Below are positions 1 through 6,095 of a DNA stretch of 16,249 nucleotides, in pieces. This stretch comes from Scalindua sp964584595 (GTDB lineage Bacteria; Planctomycetota; Brocadiia; Brocadiales; Scalinduaceae). The position numbers and the translations under genes were made by a program. Where the stretch lies: positions 1 through 16,249 of the forward strand of contig CAZPAM010000061.1 in the NCBI GenBank assembly GCA_964584595.1, given 5' to 3'. The notes beneath the pieces are model-generated. The model saw nothing but the letters and a program-made list of their open reading frames with translations. It had not been told where the DNA came from and ran no database searches. Every line of letters begins with the position of its first letter. Position 1 is the first letter of the stretch.

Positions 1-11
1 CTTTAACAAAA

Positions 12-79
12 CAATATTGATTGTCAAGTTAAATATACAATATATTGTATATTTTTTAAAAAATTGACAATATATATTG
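12..79. repeat. AT-rich nested inverted repeats (operator-like)
   Basis: A perfect 24-bp palindrome lies at 31-54 and contains TATACAATATATTGTATA. It is flanked by outer inverted arms at 12-27 and 64-79 that match at 14 of 16 positions. Each outer arm contains TTGACA, reading outward: 64-69 on the plus strand and the complement of 22-27 on the minus strand. The word ACAATAT occurs three times (11-17, 37-43, 67-73). No convincing -10 box lies 16-18 nt from the plus-strand TTGACA, and the minus-strand one would fall at the window edge. A regulated divergent promoter for a gene to the left is plausible but unproven. Confidence 0.5.
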
Positions 80-410
80 CTTTTCAAAAACTGCTTATTT
101 AAAAGAAATATGGCCGATAAAGGACTTATGATAGAGATTGGGAGATAAATGGGGAAATATTCTGAAAGTGCCACATCTGGTTAGAAATCTCTAATCGCTA
201 CGGTGGTGAATCTAAAAGATGAGGATTTTTTTCTTTTACTTGTTGCATAAGTTCAGAGACAGAGTCAATTTTCAGTATGAGGCTGATGTTAAAGGCGAAA
301 AAACAGAACTGGAGTCTTCCCCGTCCGAACGGCCTAGCCGGCAGAGATGGAGGCAATAGAGATGCTTTGCCCGCCTAACAAACTGGCGGACAGGTGAGAC
401 GTTTGTAAGT
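80..410. other. Non-coding stretch with no supported gene
   Basis: No gene with a start codon and ribosome binding site is visible here. A short hairpin pairs CCGCC (371-375) with GGCGG (385-389). On the minus strand one frame through about 194-330 reads like protein (it includes ISLILKIDSVSELMQQVKEK) and stops at about 194, but it has no start or Shine-Dalgarno sequence, so at most it is a coding remnant. The stretch looks like decayed or repeat-derived DNA downstream of the small cysteine-rich gene. Confidence 0.45.
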
Positions 411-448
411 ATTTAGCGGAAATGGCAAGATTGCCAAATCCGCCAAAT
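411..448. repeat. 38-nt hairpin repeat, copy 1
   Basis: An imperfect palindrome in which ATTT pairs with AAAT at the ends, GCGGA (416-420) with TCCGC (439-443), and TGGCAA (423-428) with TTGCCA (431-436) around a 2-nt loop. Two further 38-nt hairpins with the same ends and TGGCA/TGCCA core lie at 1293-1330 and 1339-1376. Together with the following GCGATCTATCG, this copy is close to the reverse complement of the 1282-1330 stretch. It has no U-tract typical of a terminator. It is best read as a REP-like dispersed hairpin. Confidence 0.65.
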
Positions 449-476
449 AGCGATCTATCGCAAACTATCCTCTTCA

Positions 477-635
477 TTATCCGCAACATTTTTCAAAGTA
501 TTTCTTAATGTTTTCTTCAGAGCAGTAATTCTCAAAAGCGGATTTGCACTTTTCAGTAACTTCCTCTCCTTTAATCTCAATGCGATATCCATTTTCGATC
601 TCAGTAACTTTGATGTCGCAACACTCTTTAACCAT
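477..635 (-). CDS. Small cysteine-rich protein downstream of arsR
   Basis: This 52-residue open frame begins with MVKECCDIKVTE and ends EKCCG. It has six cysteines: vicinal pairs at C5-C6 and C50-C51, plus C30 and C38. The first half looks like a beta hairpin (IKVTEIENGYRIEIKG) and the second like a charged helix. There is no signal peptide. The start is well supported by AAAGGTGGTGA at 641-651, about 5 nt upstream and a strong match to the anti-Shine-Dalgarno sequence. It follows the ArsR-type gene by 61 nt on the same strand, so it is probably regulated with or by it. Vicinal cysteines next to an ArsR regulator suggest binding of a soft metal or metalloid (As, Sb, Hg, Cu or Cd), as a chaperone or buffer. 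I do not recognise the family; the function is inferred only from composition and context. Confidence 0.72.
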   Translation of the reverse strand: MVKECCDIKVTEIENGYRIEIKGEEVTEKCKSAFENYCSEENIKKYFEKCCG

Positions 636-659
636 CTTTCTCACCACCTTTCTTGTTCT

Positions 660-686
660 ATAGTTCGAATACTTTCGAACATTATA
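660..686 (-). promoter_or_regulatory. Palindromic operator and -10 box before the Cys-rich gene
   Basis: A perfect inverted repeat, GTTCGAA-TACT-TTCGAAC, occupies 663-680 between arsR and the small cysteine-rich gene. On the minus strand it lies directly after TATAAT (681-686), so it would cover the transcription start of an internal promoter; the -35 region is weak. The copy of ATAGTTC at 660-666 overlaps it, and the same word occurs three times at the arsR promoter. Binding by the neighbouring ArsR protein is the simplest reading but is inferred. Confidence 0.5.
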
Positions 687-696
687 AGCAAAAAAA

Positions 697-1038
697 TTAT
701 TTGAAGAATTTCTTTATTGTATTAATTAGTTGCTTATTTACACGGCAACGATAAGTCTGCCCTTCTCGCTCACAAACAATAAGTCCCGAATTCTGCAGTT
801 CCTTAAAGTGATGTGAAATAGTTGATCTGGAAAGATTCATACATTCACAAATCTTTGTAAAAGCTCCTTGTACACCACCACCTTTACCAGGAATACAGGC
901 TCCATCCTTTATCTTAAATTCTGAGATGTCCTTTGAGCCTTCAGGAACGCAACATTGATTATAAATCATAAGGAATATATTTAGCCTCTGCTCATTTGAT
1001 AAAGCCTTAAATACTTTTACATAGTTCGATAGTTCCAT
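697..1038 (-). CDS. ArsR/SmtB-family metal-responsive repressor
   Basis: A 113-residue winged-helix regulator. The N-terminal helices (FKALSNEQRLNIFLMI, about 10-25) and the recognition helix region (MNLSRSTISHHFKELQNSG, 67-85) followed by LIVCEREGQTYRCRV (beta wing) are typical of ArsR proteins, whose usual length is 90-120. Seven cysteines are present: C29, C30, C48, C64, C66, C89 and C98. C64-x-C66 lies just before the recognition helix, near where ArsR proteins place thiolate ligands, and C29-C30 plus C48 sit in an inserted glycine-rich loop (about 29-58). A thiolate-bound metal or metalloid is therefore likely, but the inducer cannot be read from sequence. In the family, metal binding releases the repressor from DNA. 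A strong promoter and inverted repeats over the start codon suggest autoregulation, and a cysteine-rich small gene lies downstream. Confidence 0.85.
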   Translation of the reverse strand: MELSNYVKVFKALSNEQRLNIFLMIYNQCCVPEGSKDISEFKIKDGACIPGKGGGVQGAFTKICECMNLSRSTISHHFKELQNSGLIVCEREGQTYRCRVNKQLINTIKKFFK

Positions 1039-1076
1039 GACAATAGAACTATACTACTTTTCTAAACCAATGTCAA
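1021..1076 (-). promoter_or_regulatory. arsR promoter with ATAGTTC operator repeats
   Basis: On the minus strand TTGACA (1071-1076) and TATAGT (1048-1053) are separated by exactly 17 nt, a near-consensus sigma-70 promoter. ATAGTTC occurs at 1021-1027 and 1029-1035 and in reverse complement at 1046-1052, giving a 7-bp inverted repeat with a 10-nt spacer that overlaps the -10 box and the start codon. A fourth copy sits before the downstream small gene. This arrangement suits autorepression by the ArsR protein, which is an inference. Confidence 0.7.
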
Positions 1077-1204
1077 TGATTTTTGTAATATAAATAATTG
1101 AAGAATGTTCACCGCACCCGCCAAACAGCACGTCGGGCAGGAAGGCGTAAAGAAAAGAAAAAACTAAAATGTAGGGTAAAAGCAAAGAAAAAGAAAAGGC
1201 AAGA

Positions 1205-1225
1205 TTCACCGCAAAGACGCAAAGG
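1205..1225 (+). repeat. Dispersed 21-nt repeat, copy 1
   Basis: The 21-nt stretch starts TTCACCGCAAAGACGC and continues with AAAGG. Its reverse complement matches 2039-2059 at 20 of 21 positions. The two copies form inverted repeats around the ORF6N-domain pseudogene. Further CGCAAAG-like units follow to about 1237. From memory, similar words occur between genes in many environmental bacterial genomes. Confidence 0.6.
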
Positions 1226-1292
1226 ACGCGAAGAAAAGAGAAAAAGGACAGTTGTCATCAATAAAAAGGACAAGAAGGAATGATAGATCGCT

Positions 1293-1330
1293 ATTTACCG
1301 GATTTGGCAAGCTTGCCATTTTCGGTAAAT
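1293..1330. repeat. 38-nt hairpin repeat, copy 2
   Basis: ATTTACCG (1293-1300) pairs perfectly with CGGTAAAT (1323-1330), and TGGCAAG (1305-1311) with CTTGCCA (1312-1318). It has the same length and organisation as 411-448 and 1339-1376. The flanking GATAGATCGCTATTT resembles the reverse complement of the sequence beside copy 1, so copies 1 and 2 are inverted around the arsR module. There is no U-tract. Confidence 0.65.
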
Positions 1331-1338
1331 GGTTAGCT

Positions 1339-1376
1339 ATTTGGTAAATTTGCCAATGCTGGCATTTATACCAAAT
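1339..1376. repeat. 38-nt hairpin repeat, copy 3
   Basis: ATTTGGT (1339-1345) pairs with ACCAAAT (1370-1376), and TGCCA (1351-1355) with TGGCA (1360-1364). It lies 8 nt after copy 2. The outer pairs differ from copies 1 and 2, but pairing is kept by changes on both sides, which suggests that the fold rather than the exact sequence is maintained. Confidence 0.6.
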
Positions 1377-1394
1377 GGTTACTGATTGTCATTT

Positions 1395-1423
1395 ATCTGT
1401 GTCCAATCTGTGTTAATCCGTGG
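1395..1423 (+). repeat. ATCTGTG/ATCCGTGG repeat words
   Basis: ATCTGTG at 1395 and 1406 and ATCCGTGG at 1416 are spaced 10-11 nt apart. The same words recur on the same strand at 2007-2025 (ATCCGTG, ATCCGTGG) and at 2138-2149 (ATCTGTGGTGAA), on the other side of the ORF6N pseudogene. The origin is unknown; it is a short dispersed repeat family. Confidence 0.5.
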
Positions 1424-1445
1424 CAAAAAATAGTTTTTTCATGTT

Positions 1446-1966
1446 TTAACGGTAACCAATTCGTTTTTTTGGCTTTTCCGGTGGTGTCATTAATTGGCGA
1501 ATCGCCTTAAAAATTGCTTGTATCTCTGCGTCATGTTTTTCTGTCTTTCTCTCAAGCTGGCTTAATTTATGAACCAGTTCTTTATTGGTAGAAAGAATTT
1601 GTCTCAATTTAACAAATGTTCGAATAATTTGAATATTTACCTTTACGGCTATTTTACTCTTAAGAACACTTGAAAGCATTGATACCCCTTGTTCTGTAAA
1701 AACAAATACATTTGAGAATGTTTGATTTTTGAACTTATCACAAATTGTGATAAGTCTCTAATTTCTTGACGTGTCAAAGAGAACATAAAGTCTTCGGGGA
1801 AACGATCTATATTTCTTCTCACCGCTTGGTTCAATACCCTTGTTTCTACTCCATAAAGACTGGCCAAATCTCTATCGAGTATCACCTTTTTGCCCCTGAT
1901 GAGTAGTATTTTATCTTCTATTGTCTCCTGTGGTATTAGACTAGTTTCATTTTGCTTTTTCTTCAT
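1446..1966 (-). pseudogene. ORF6N-domain protein, frameshifted
   Basis: The first part (from 1966) has a clear ORF6N domain: IRGKKVILDRDLASLYGVET, then VLNQAVRRNIDRFPEDFMF, residues 23-62. After about residue 80 the frame goes off and stops at 1649. The rest of the family pattern (VFTEQGVSMLSSVLKSK, then a coiled-coil tail ending KKRIGYR) continues in another frame to 1446. The two frames differ by the loss of one base, and joining them gives about 173 residues, a normal length. The break is near 1690-1720, where short A and T runs occur, so a sequencing error is as likely as a real mutation. AAGGA lies 11 nt before the start. ORF6N domains are DNA-binding modules known from phages and bacterial accessory DNA; the exact role here is unknown. 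Confidence 0.75.
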
Positions 1967-2260
1967 GATTTGAAATTCCTTGTTAGCTATTCATCATTCG
2001 CTTTTTATCCGTGCTTGATCCGTGGTTAAAGACTTTTCCCTTTGCGTCTTTGTGGTGAACACGAGAATCATTACATCTATTGAGAAATAGTCAACAGGGT
2101 ATAAATAAGTATAAAACGGGTATGCTGTATACTTGGTATCTGTGGTGAATTCCTCATTCCCCCTTGACTCAATGCCAAAAAGAAGTAAAATCACCAGTAC
2201 CTAAGAAGTGAAAAGATACTATACTCAGTATTCAATCCTTACAACACTTTCAATGAAAAT
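1967..2260. other. Intergenic region with dispersed repeat words
   Basis: No supported gene. It contains ATCCGTG words at 2007-2025, the inverted 21-nt repeat at 2039-2059, and ATCTGTGGTGAA at 2138-2149. No promoter is convincing. The frame of the next gene stays open upstream to 2189, but it contains no ATG, GTG or TTG before 2261. Confidence 0.5.
2039..2059 (-). repeat. Dispersed 21-nt repeat, copy 2 (inverted)
   Basis: The reverse complement of this stretch differs from 1205-1225 at one of 21 positions. With that copy it brackets the frameshifted ORF6N gene in inverted orientation. No target-site duplication was seen, so a mobile cassette is only a possibility. Confidence 0.6.
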
Positions 2261-3009
2261 ATGGATTTAGATCAAAGAGATATTGAAAAAGGTGCATTAC
2301 CCGGAGTTTTGCCCAGGTTTTATCCTAACAGTATTCCATATCTAAGCGAACTTAATGACTATAGAATGTATGCTGAAGTTTGGAGTAATAAGAAAAGTAA
2401 AGAGAATGCAAAAAGAATGGAAATAGGGCATGCGGGGTATATGCAAACACTGGAGTTTGGGGAGAGGAATCAGAAGAGACAAAGTGATAAAGTCAGATTT
2501 GATTATTTTGTAGCTGCCGATTCAATAGATTACACCGCAGAAGGGGGCAAGGTATATGCAAACATACAATTGGGTGGAATACAAACTAATTCCATTTTTA
2601 ACAAAATTATCAAAGCAAACAGGCGCTTAAAAAAAATTCATTCTCGTTATCCCAGTTCTGATTTTCATTCTGAAGGATATTTACCAAAGACACTTGATAT
2701 TAATTTAAAGGATCTGGATCTACAGCTGGATAAAGAAACTAATAAATATTATTTTGAAGTTTCTACTAATTCAATTATGAATTCGAGTTATTATCAGAGG
2801 GTACTTTTAATGCATATATATGGAGAAGAAGCCTTCGCCGAGAGAATGCTTCTTTTGCACAAGGTTGAGCGCAAGTATATCAGGTGCCTTTTTGAGGATC
2901 CGAGAGTTTTCGAAAGAAACAGAAGTATGTCCAATACAATCCCAAGGTTGTGTGTTGCCTGGCCTTTTCTTGAAACAATAGTCTTTGATTTTGCAGGAAC
3001 ACTTGAATA
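2261..3009 (+). CDS. Unrecognised protein, tandem paralogue A (3' end lost in gap)
   Basis: 249 codons are readable before the run of Ns, ending ...DFAGTLE plus the first two bases (TA) of the next codon. I do not recognise the family. By my hand alignment about 143 of 231 residues (62%) match the next gene. The best conserved blocks are YLSELNxYRMYAEVWSNKKS, DKVRFDYFVAA, GGIQTNSI, EAFxExMLLLHKV, IRCxFEDP and RLCVAWPF. There is no signal peptide, membrane segment or cysteine cluster, so a soluble cytoplasmic protein is likely. The ATG at 2261 is the first start codon in the frame, but there is no clear Shine-Dalgarno sequence before it, so the start is uncertain and the gene could be 5'-truncated. 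A frame read through the Ns to 3136 is an artefact. Confidence 0.6.
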
Positions 3010-3109
3010 NNNNNNNNNNNNNNNNNNNNNNNNNNNNNNNNNNNNNNNNNNNNNNNNNNNNNNNNNNNNNNNNNNNNNNNNNNNNNNNNNNNNNNNNNNN
3101 NNNNNNNNN
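3010..3109. other. Assembly gap (100 Ns)
   Basis: Exactly 100 Ns, a conventional placeholder, so the true size is unknown. The gap joins the 3' part of one paralogue to the 5' part of the next. The missing tail of A (about 100 nt by comparison with B) plus the missing head of B (about 57 nt by comparison with A) already exceed 100 nt before any spacer, and further repeat copies may have collapsed here. Confidence 0.97.
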
Positions 3110-3900
3110 TTTATCCGGAAAGTATTTCATATCTAAGTGAACTTAATGAATACAGGATGTATGCGGAAGTATGGAGCAATAAAAAAAGTAAGGAATGGAA
3201 ACAGAGAAGTGAAATTGGACAGTCTGGATATTTAAAGACATTGGAATTCGGGGAGGAAAAGAAAAGAAGAAAGATTGATAAAGTAAGATTTGACTATTTT
3301 GTGGCTGCCAATTCAGTAAACTACATCGCAAAAGGAATAAGACCAATCATTAGCGTGCAAATGGGTGGAATACAAACTAATTCAATTATTAGCAAAATCA
3401 ACAAAGCAGGCAGGGGTTTTTTTAAAACTCAACCTTCTCTTCCCAGCTCCAATTTTCATTCTAAAGAATATTTGCCGGAGACATTTGATATAAGATTGGG
3501 TGAGTTGGGGCTGCATACGGACAAGGAAACAAGTAAATGTTATTTTGAGATTAATACTAACACGATTGATTTTCCGAATCCTTTCCAAAAGGTAATATTA
3601 ACACTGATATTAGGAAAAGAAGCGTTTTCTGAGAAGATGCTTCTTTTGCACAAGGTAGGCCGTAAGCGTATCAGGTGCATTTTTGAGGATCCGGCAATCT
3701 TTAAGAGAAACACGAGTACACCCAATGCAATATCAAGGTTGTGTGTTGCCTGGCCTTTTTTTGAGACACTAGTCTTTGATTTTACAGGAACGCCTGAATA
3801 CTATAAGGATGTTTGCTTACTCGGAACATTAATAAAAGAGAAAGAAGGAGCCGGGAGTGAGGAGGGGATTAAAACTCCTAGAATAGATGGTTATGCATAG
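3110..3900 (+). CDS. Unrecognised protein, tandem paralogue B (5' end lost in gap)
   Basis: Readable from just after the Ns. The true frame begins YPESISYLSELNEYRMYAEV, matching paralogue A from its residue 21, and runs 262 residues to the stop at 3898-3900. The ATG at 3157 is internal and not the start. The C-terminal tail after GTPEYYKDVCLLGTLIKE is rich in Lys, Glu and Gly and probably flexible. No known domain, signal peptide or membrane segment is visible. The strongest conservation with A is in the N-terminal YRMYAEVWSNKKS block and the C-terminal LLLHKV...IRCxFEDP...RLCVAWPF block, which suggests a constrained fold. The family occurs here as at least two tandem copies with diverged middles. 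Function unknown. Confidence 0.65.
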
Positions 3901-3999
3901 ATATTTATAGATTATCCCTCCAGCCTGAGGTGAGCCGGGCAGCAGGAACTAATCGATATACCTCTCCCCCTGATTTTTACAAAAAGTATCCCGCCTGTA

Positions 4000-4911
4000 C
4001 TATTGTATGCCCAATCTGAATTTAAGAGATTTGAGGGTATTCTTCATAAGCATCGTAATCGTCATAGGTCCGACACCACCGGGAACCGGCGTAATACTTC
4101 CGGCAATCTCCTTGGCTGCTTCGAAATCAACGTCACCTCTTAACACAGCGACCATTTTGTTTGGGTCCTTCTTACTGGGTTTCTCGCCTACCCTGTTAAC
4201 TCCAACGTCAATCACGCATGCACCCGGCTTAATCCACTCCGGTTTTACCAGGCCGGGAACACCGGCGGCAACTATTAAGATGTCTGCACGTTTGCAGTGC
4301 ACGTCCATATTCTTTGTACGTGTATGAACAATTGTGACTGTAGAGTTGGCGCCATTTCCTTTCTGAAGCATCATATTGGCAATTGGTTTTCCAACAATGT
4401 TTGAACGGCCGACAACTACCACTTCAGCTCCACTTGTTTCAACGCCTGCACGCACAATCATCTCCTGAATACCGGCAGGTGTGCACGGAGGGAATCTAAC
4501 CTCATCTCCGCCAATCATGAGACGCCCTACATTCACGGGATGGAAGCCATCGACGTCCTTATCCGGATCAACGGCATTTAGAACCTTCTTCTCATCTATA
4601 TGATCAGGGAGGGGAAGCTGGACAAGGATACCGTTTATAGAATCATCGTTATTATACTTGTCGATAAGTGCAAGGAGGTCATCTTCTGAGATATCTACCG
4701 GCTGAGAATCCTGAACCTCATTGAAGCCGACCCTGTGGGCGGTCTTAATCTTTAGGGTCACATACGACATGGAGGCAGGATTTTCACCTATCAGTATAGT
4801 TACAAGTCCGGGCACAACCCCGTGCTTTTCTTTTATTTCCGCTACTTCAGCAGTAATCTCTTCTAATATTTGTTCTCGTATTTCAGTGCCTTTGATTAGT
4901 GTTGCAGTCAT
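4000..4911 (-). CDS. folD: Methylenetetrahydrofolate dehydrogenase/cyclohydrolase FolD
   Basis: A 303-residue bifunctional enzyme that oxidises 5,10-methylene-THF to methenyl-THF with NAD(P)+ and hydrolyses it to 10-formyl-THF (reversible, cytoplasmic). The catalytic YxxxK pair is Y50/K54 (SYVTLK). Other signatures are QLPLP at 98-102, DKDVDG at 117-122, PCTPAGI at 142-148, the dinucleotide-binding stretch VVVGRSNIVGKP (165-176) and TPVPGGVGPMT (274-284). The length is slightly above the usual 280-290, because of extra residues around 184-191 (KGNGANST). The start has AAAGGGAG (4922-4929) 10 nt upstream. The gene stands alone, 191 nt after the CDF exporter. In an organism with formate dehydrogenase it would serve the methyl branch of the Wood-Ljungdahl pathway as well as purine synthesis and Met-tRNA formylation; that wider role is inferred. 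Confidence 0.96.
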   Translation of the reverse strand: MTATLIKGTEIREQILEEITAEVAEIKEKHGVVPGLVTILIGENPASMSYVTLKIKTAHRVGFNEVQDSQPVDISEDDLLALIDKYNNDDSINGILVQLPLPDHIDEKKVLNAVDPDKDVDGFHPVNVGRLMIGGDEVRFPPCTPAGIQEMIVRAGVETSGAEVVVVGRSNIVGKPIANMMLQKGNGANSTVTIVHTRTKNMDVHCKRADILIVAAGVPGLVKPEWIKPGACVIDVGVNRVGEKPSKKDPNKMVAVLRGDVDFEAAKEIAGSITPVPGGVGPMTITMLMKNTLKSLKFRLGIQ

Positions 4912-5102
4912 TCTTCAAGTTCTCCCTTTATAATATATATTATGTTTAATTGTACAATACCAGTGGAGTCTTATTAGTTTTCCATTTGATATTGAGAAAA
5001 ACTCTATACGCTGTTCATCGTCTGTATTTCATTACAAAAACGTTTAGAGAGGTAAAATAATAGTAAAACAATCATTAAAATACAACTTTTTTCCTTACTC
5101 CT

Positions 5103-6038
5103 TCAATCTCTTTTGAGGTGTGAGTTATCATTACATTCGTTAGATTCAAATTGTATGACGGTATGGCCAATACTAAATTTCTCTTTTACCAGTGTGTTGA
5201 TATTTGCCATGATTTTTTCAGTTTCACTGACCATTAAGTCTTTGATATAAATATGTGCGCTCATTGCGTACATACCTGACGTAATCGTCCATATATGAAC
5301 ATCATGCACCCCTTCTATTTCATCAAGTTCACTTATACTCTTTACCACATTCTCCAGGTCTACGTCCTTTGGAGTAGCCTCAAGCAGGATGTCAACTGAT
5401 TCCGTAATTAACTGGTATGACCATACCAGGATTACGATACATATCAGGATGCTCAGGGCAGGATCTAACATATACCATTGTGTATAATGCATAATAATTG
5501 CCCCAAAGACCACAACCAGAGATGAAAATGTATCTGCCATCATGTGCATGAAAGCAGATTTGATATTTAAACTTCCGTGACTTGTTTTGAGAATGTATGC
5601 ACATGCGAGATTTACAAGAAGGCCGATAATGGCGACAATGAACATGTGCCCGCTTGCAACAGGTTCCGGGTTAATAATGCGTTTATAGGCATGGAAGAAG
5701 ATCCATAAGGTGATTAAAAATAAAGTAGCGCCGTTAAATAATGCGGCTAAGATTTCGAGACGGTAGAAGCCGTAGGTTTTCCTGGCGGTTGGAGGCCTTG
5801 ATGCAAACACAATCGCCCCGAGACTTATTAATAGAGCGATCAGGTGGGTTAGCATATGTCCGGCATCACTGAGCAGGGCTAAGCTATTGGTTAGAAAACC
5901 TGCGATACCTTCCACAACGAACATAGTTCCGGTTAAGGCACATGCTAATACAAGTTTTGAGCGCTCCTCTCCCCGGTGTGTGTGGTTGTGGGAACTCTTA
6001 GACACTTTATCTATTTTTGTGTTGTGATGTGTTGACAT
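5103..6038 (-). CDS. Cation diffusion facilitator (CzcD/ZitB-type metal exporter)
   Basis: A 311-residue inner-membrane metal/proton antiporter. The His-rich N-terminus (HH at 4-5, HNHTHR at 17-22) is followed by six membrane segments (about 28-50, 58-80, 96-116, 130-150, 164-184, 190-210) and a cytoplasmic domain with VHDVHIWTITSG (244-255). The family's transport site usually has HxxxD in segments 2 and 5. Segment 5 is intact (H165-MMA-D169), but segment 2 reads DAGHMLTH, giving H61-x3-H65 with histidine (codon CAC) in place of aspartate. This may alter metal selectivity or coupling. Close relatives export Zn, Cd or Co; the actual metal cannot be assigned. The gene is monocistronic with its own promoter (6068-6095). 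Confidence 0.92.
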   Translation of the reverse strand: MSTHHNTKIDKVSKSSHNHTHRGEERSKLVLACALTGTMFVVEGIAGFLTNSLALLSDAGHMLTHLIALLISLGAIVFASRPPTARKTYGFYRLEILAALFNGATLFLITLWIFFHAYKRIINPEPVASGHMFIVAIIGLLVNLACAYILKTSHGSLNIKSAFMHMMADTFSSLVVVFGAIIMHYTQWYMLDPALSILICIVILVWSYQLITESVDILLEATPKDVDLENVVKSISELDEIEGVHDVHIWTITSGMYAMSAHIYIKDLMVSETEKIMANINTLVKEKFSIGHTVIQFESNECNDNSHLKRD

Positions 6039-6067
6039 TTCTCACATTGACGTTGTAGAAAACATTT

Positions 6068-6095
6068 ATTATAAAAAATAGTCTCTTAAGTACAA
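6068..6095 (-). promoter_or_regulatory. Sigma-70 promoter of the CDF exporter
   Basis: On the minus strand TTGTAC (6090-6095) and a perfect TATAAT (6068-6073) are separated by 16 nt. The leader would be about 20-25 nt to the ATG at 6038. No metal-regulator operator palindrome was seen over it. Confidence 0.6.

Larger units (their letters stand above)
1077..1445. other. Non-coding, repeat-rich intergenic region
   Basis: No supported gene. In order it holds a purine-rich stretch built on CGCAAAG-like words (about 1110-1280), two 38-nt hairpins (1293-1376), and a short run of ATCTGTG/ATCCGTGG words (1395-1423). The only open frame, on the plus strand at 1098-1283, is almost entirely Lys, Arg, Glu and Gln; it reflects the purine-rich repeats and is not treated as a gene. 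Confidence 0.6.

Noticed and set aside
194..330. Protein-like minus-strand frame (contains SELMQQVKEKNPHLL) in the left non-coding region
   Set aside because: No start codon with a ribosome binding site, and the upstream part runs through repeat-like, hairpin-rich sequence; at most a remnant.
1098..1283. Plus-strand open frame for a 61-residue, very basic protein
   Set aside because: Its sequence is almost all Lys, Arg, Glu and Gln because it reads through purine-rich repeat words; no ribosome binding site or recognisable domain.
1293..1376. The paired 38-nt hairpins as a CRISPR array
   Set aside because: Only two adjacent units with an 8-nt interval, imperfect identity and no cas genes; they are hairpin repeats, not repeat-spacer units.
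1994..2194. Minus-strand open frame of 66 codons
   Set aside because: It covers the dispersed repeat words, has no family resemblance and no clear ribosome binding site.
2261..3136. Single gene reading through the N run
   Set aside because: The frame after the Ns (FIRKVFHI) is not the frame of the second paralogue; the join is an artefact of the gap.
4929..4957. Possible folD promoter (TTGTAC and TATTAT, 16 nt apart, minus strand)
   Set aside because: Transcription would start inside the ribosome binding site, so this pair cannot work as placed.
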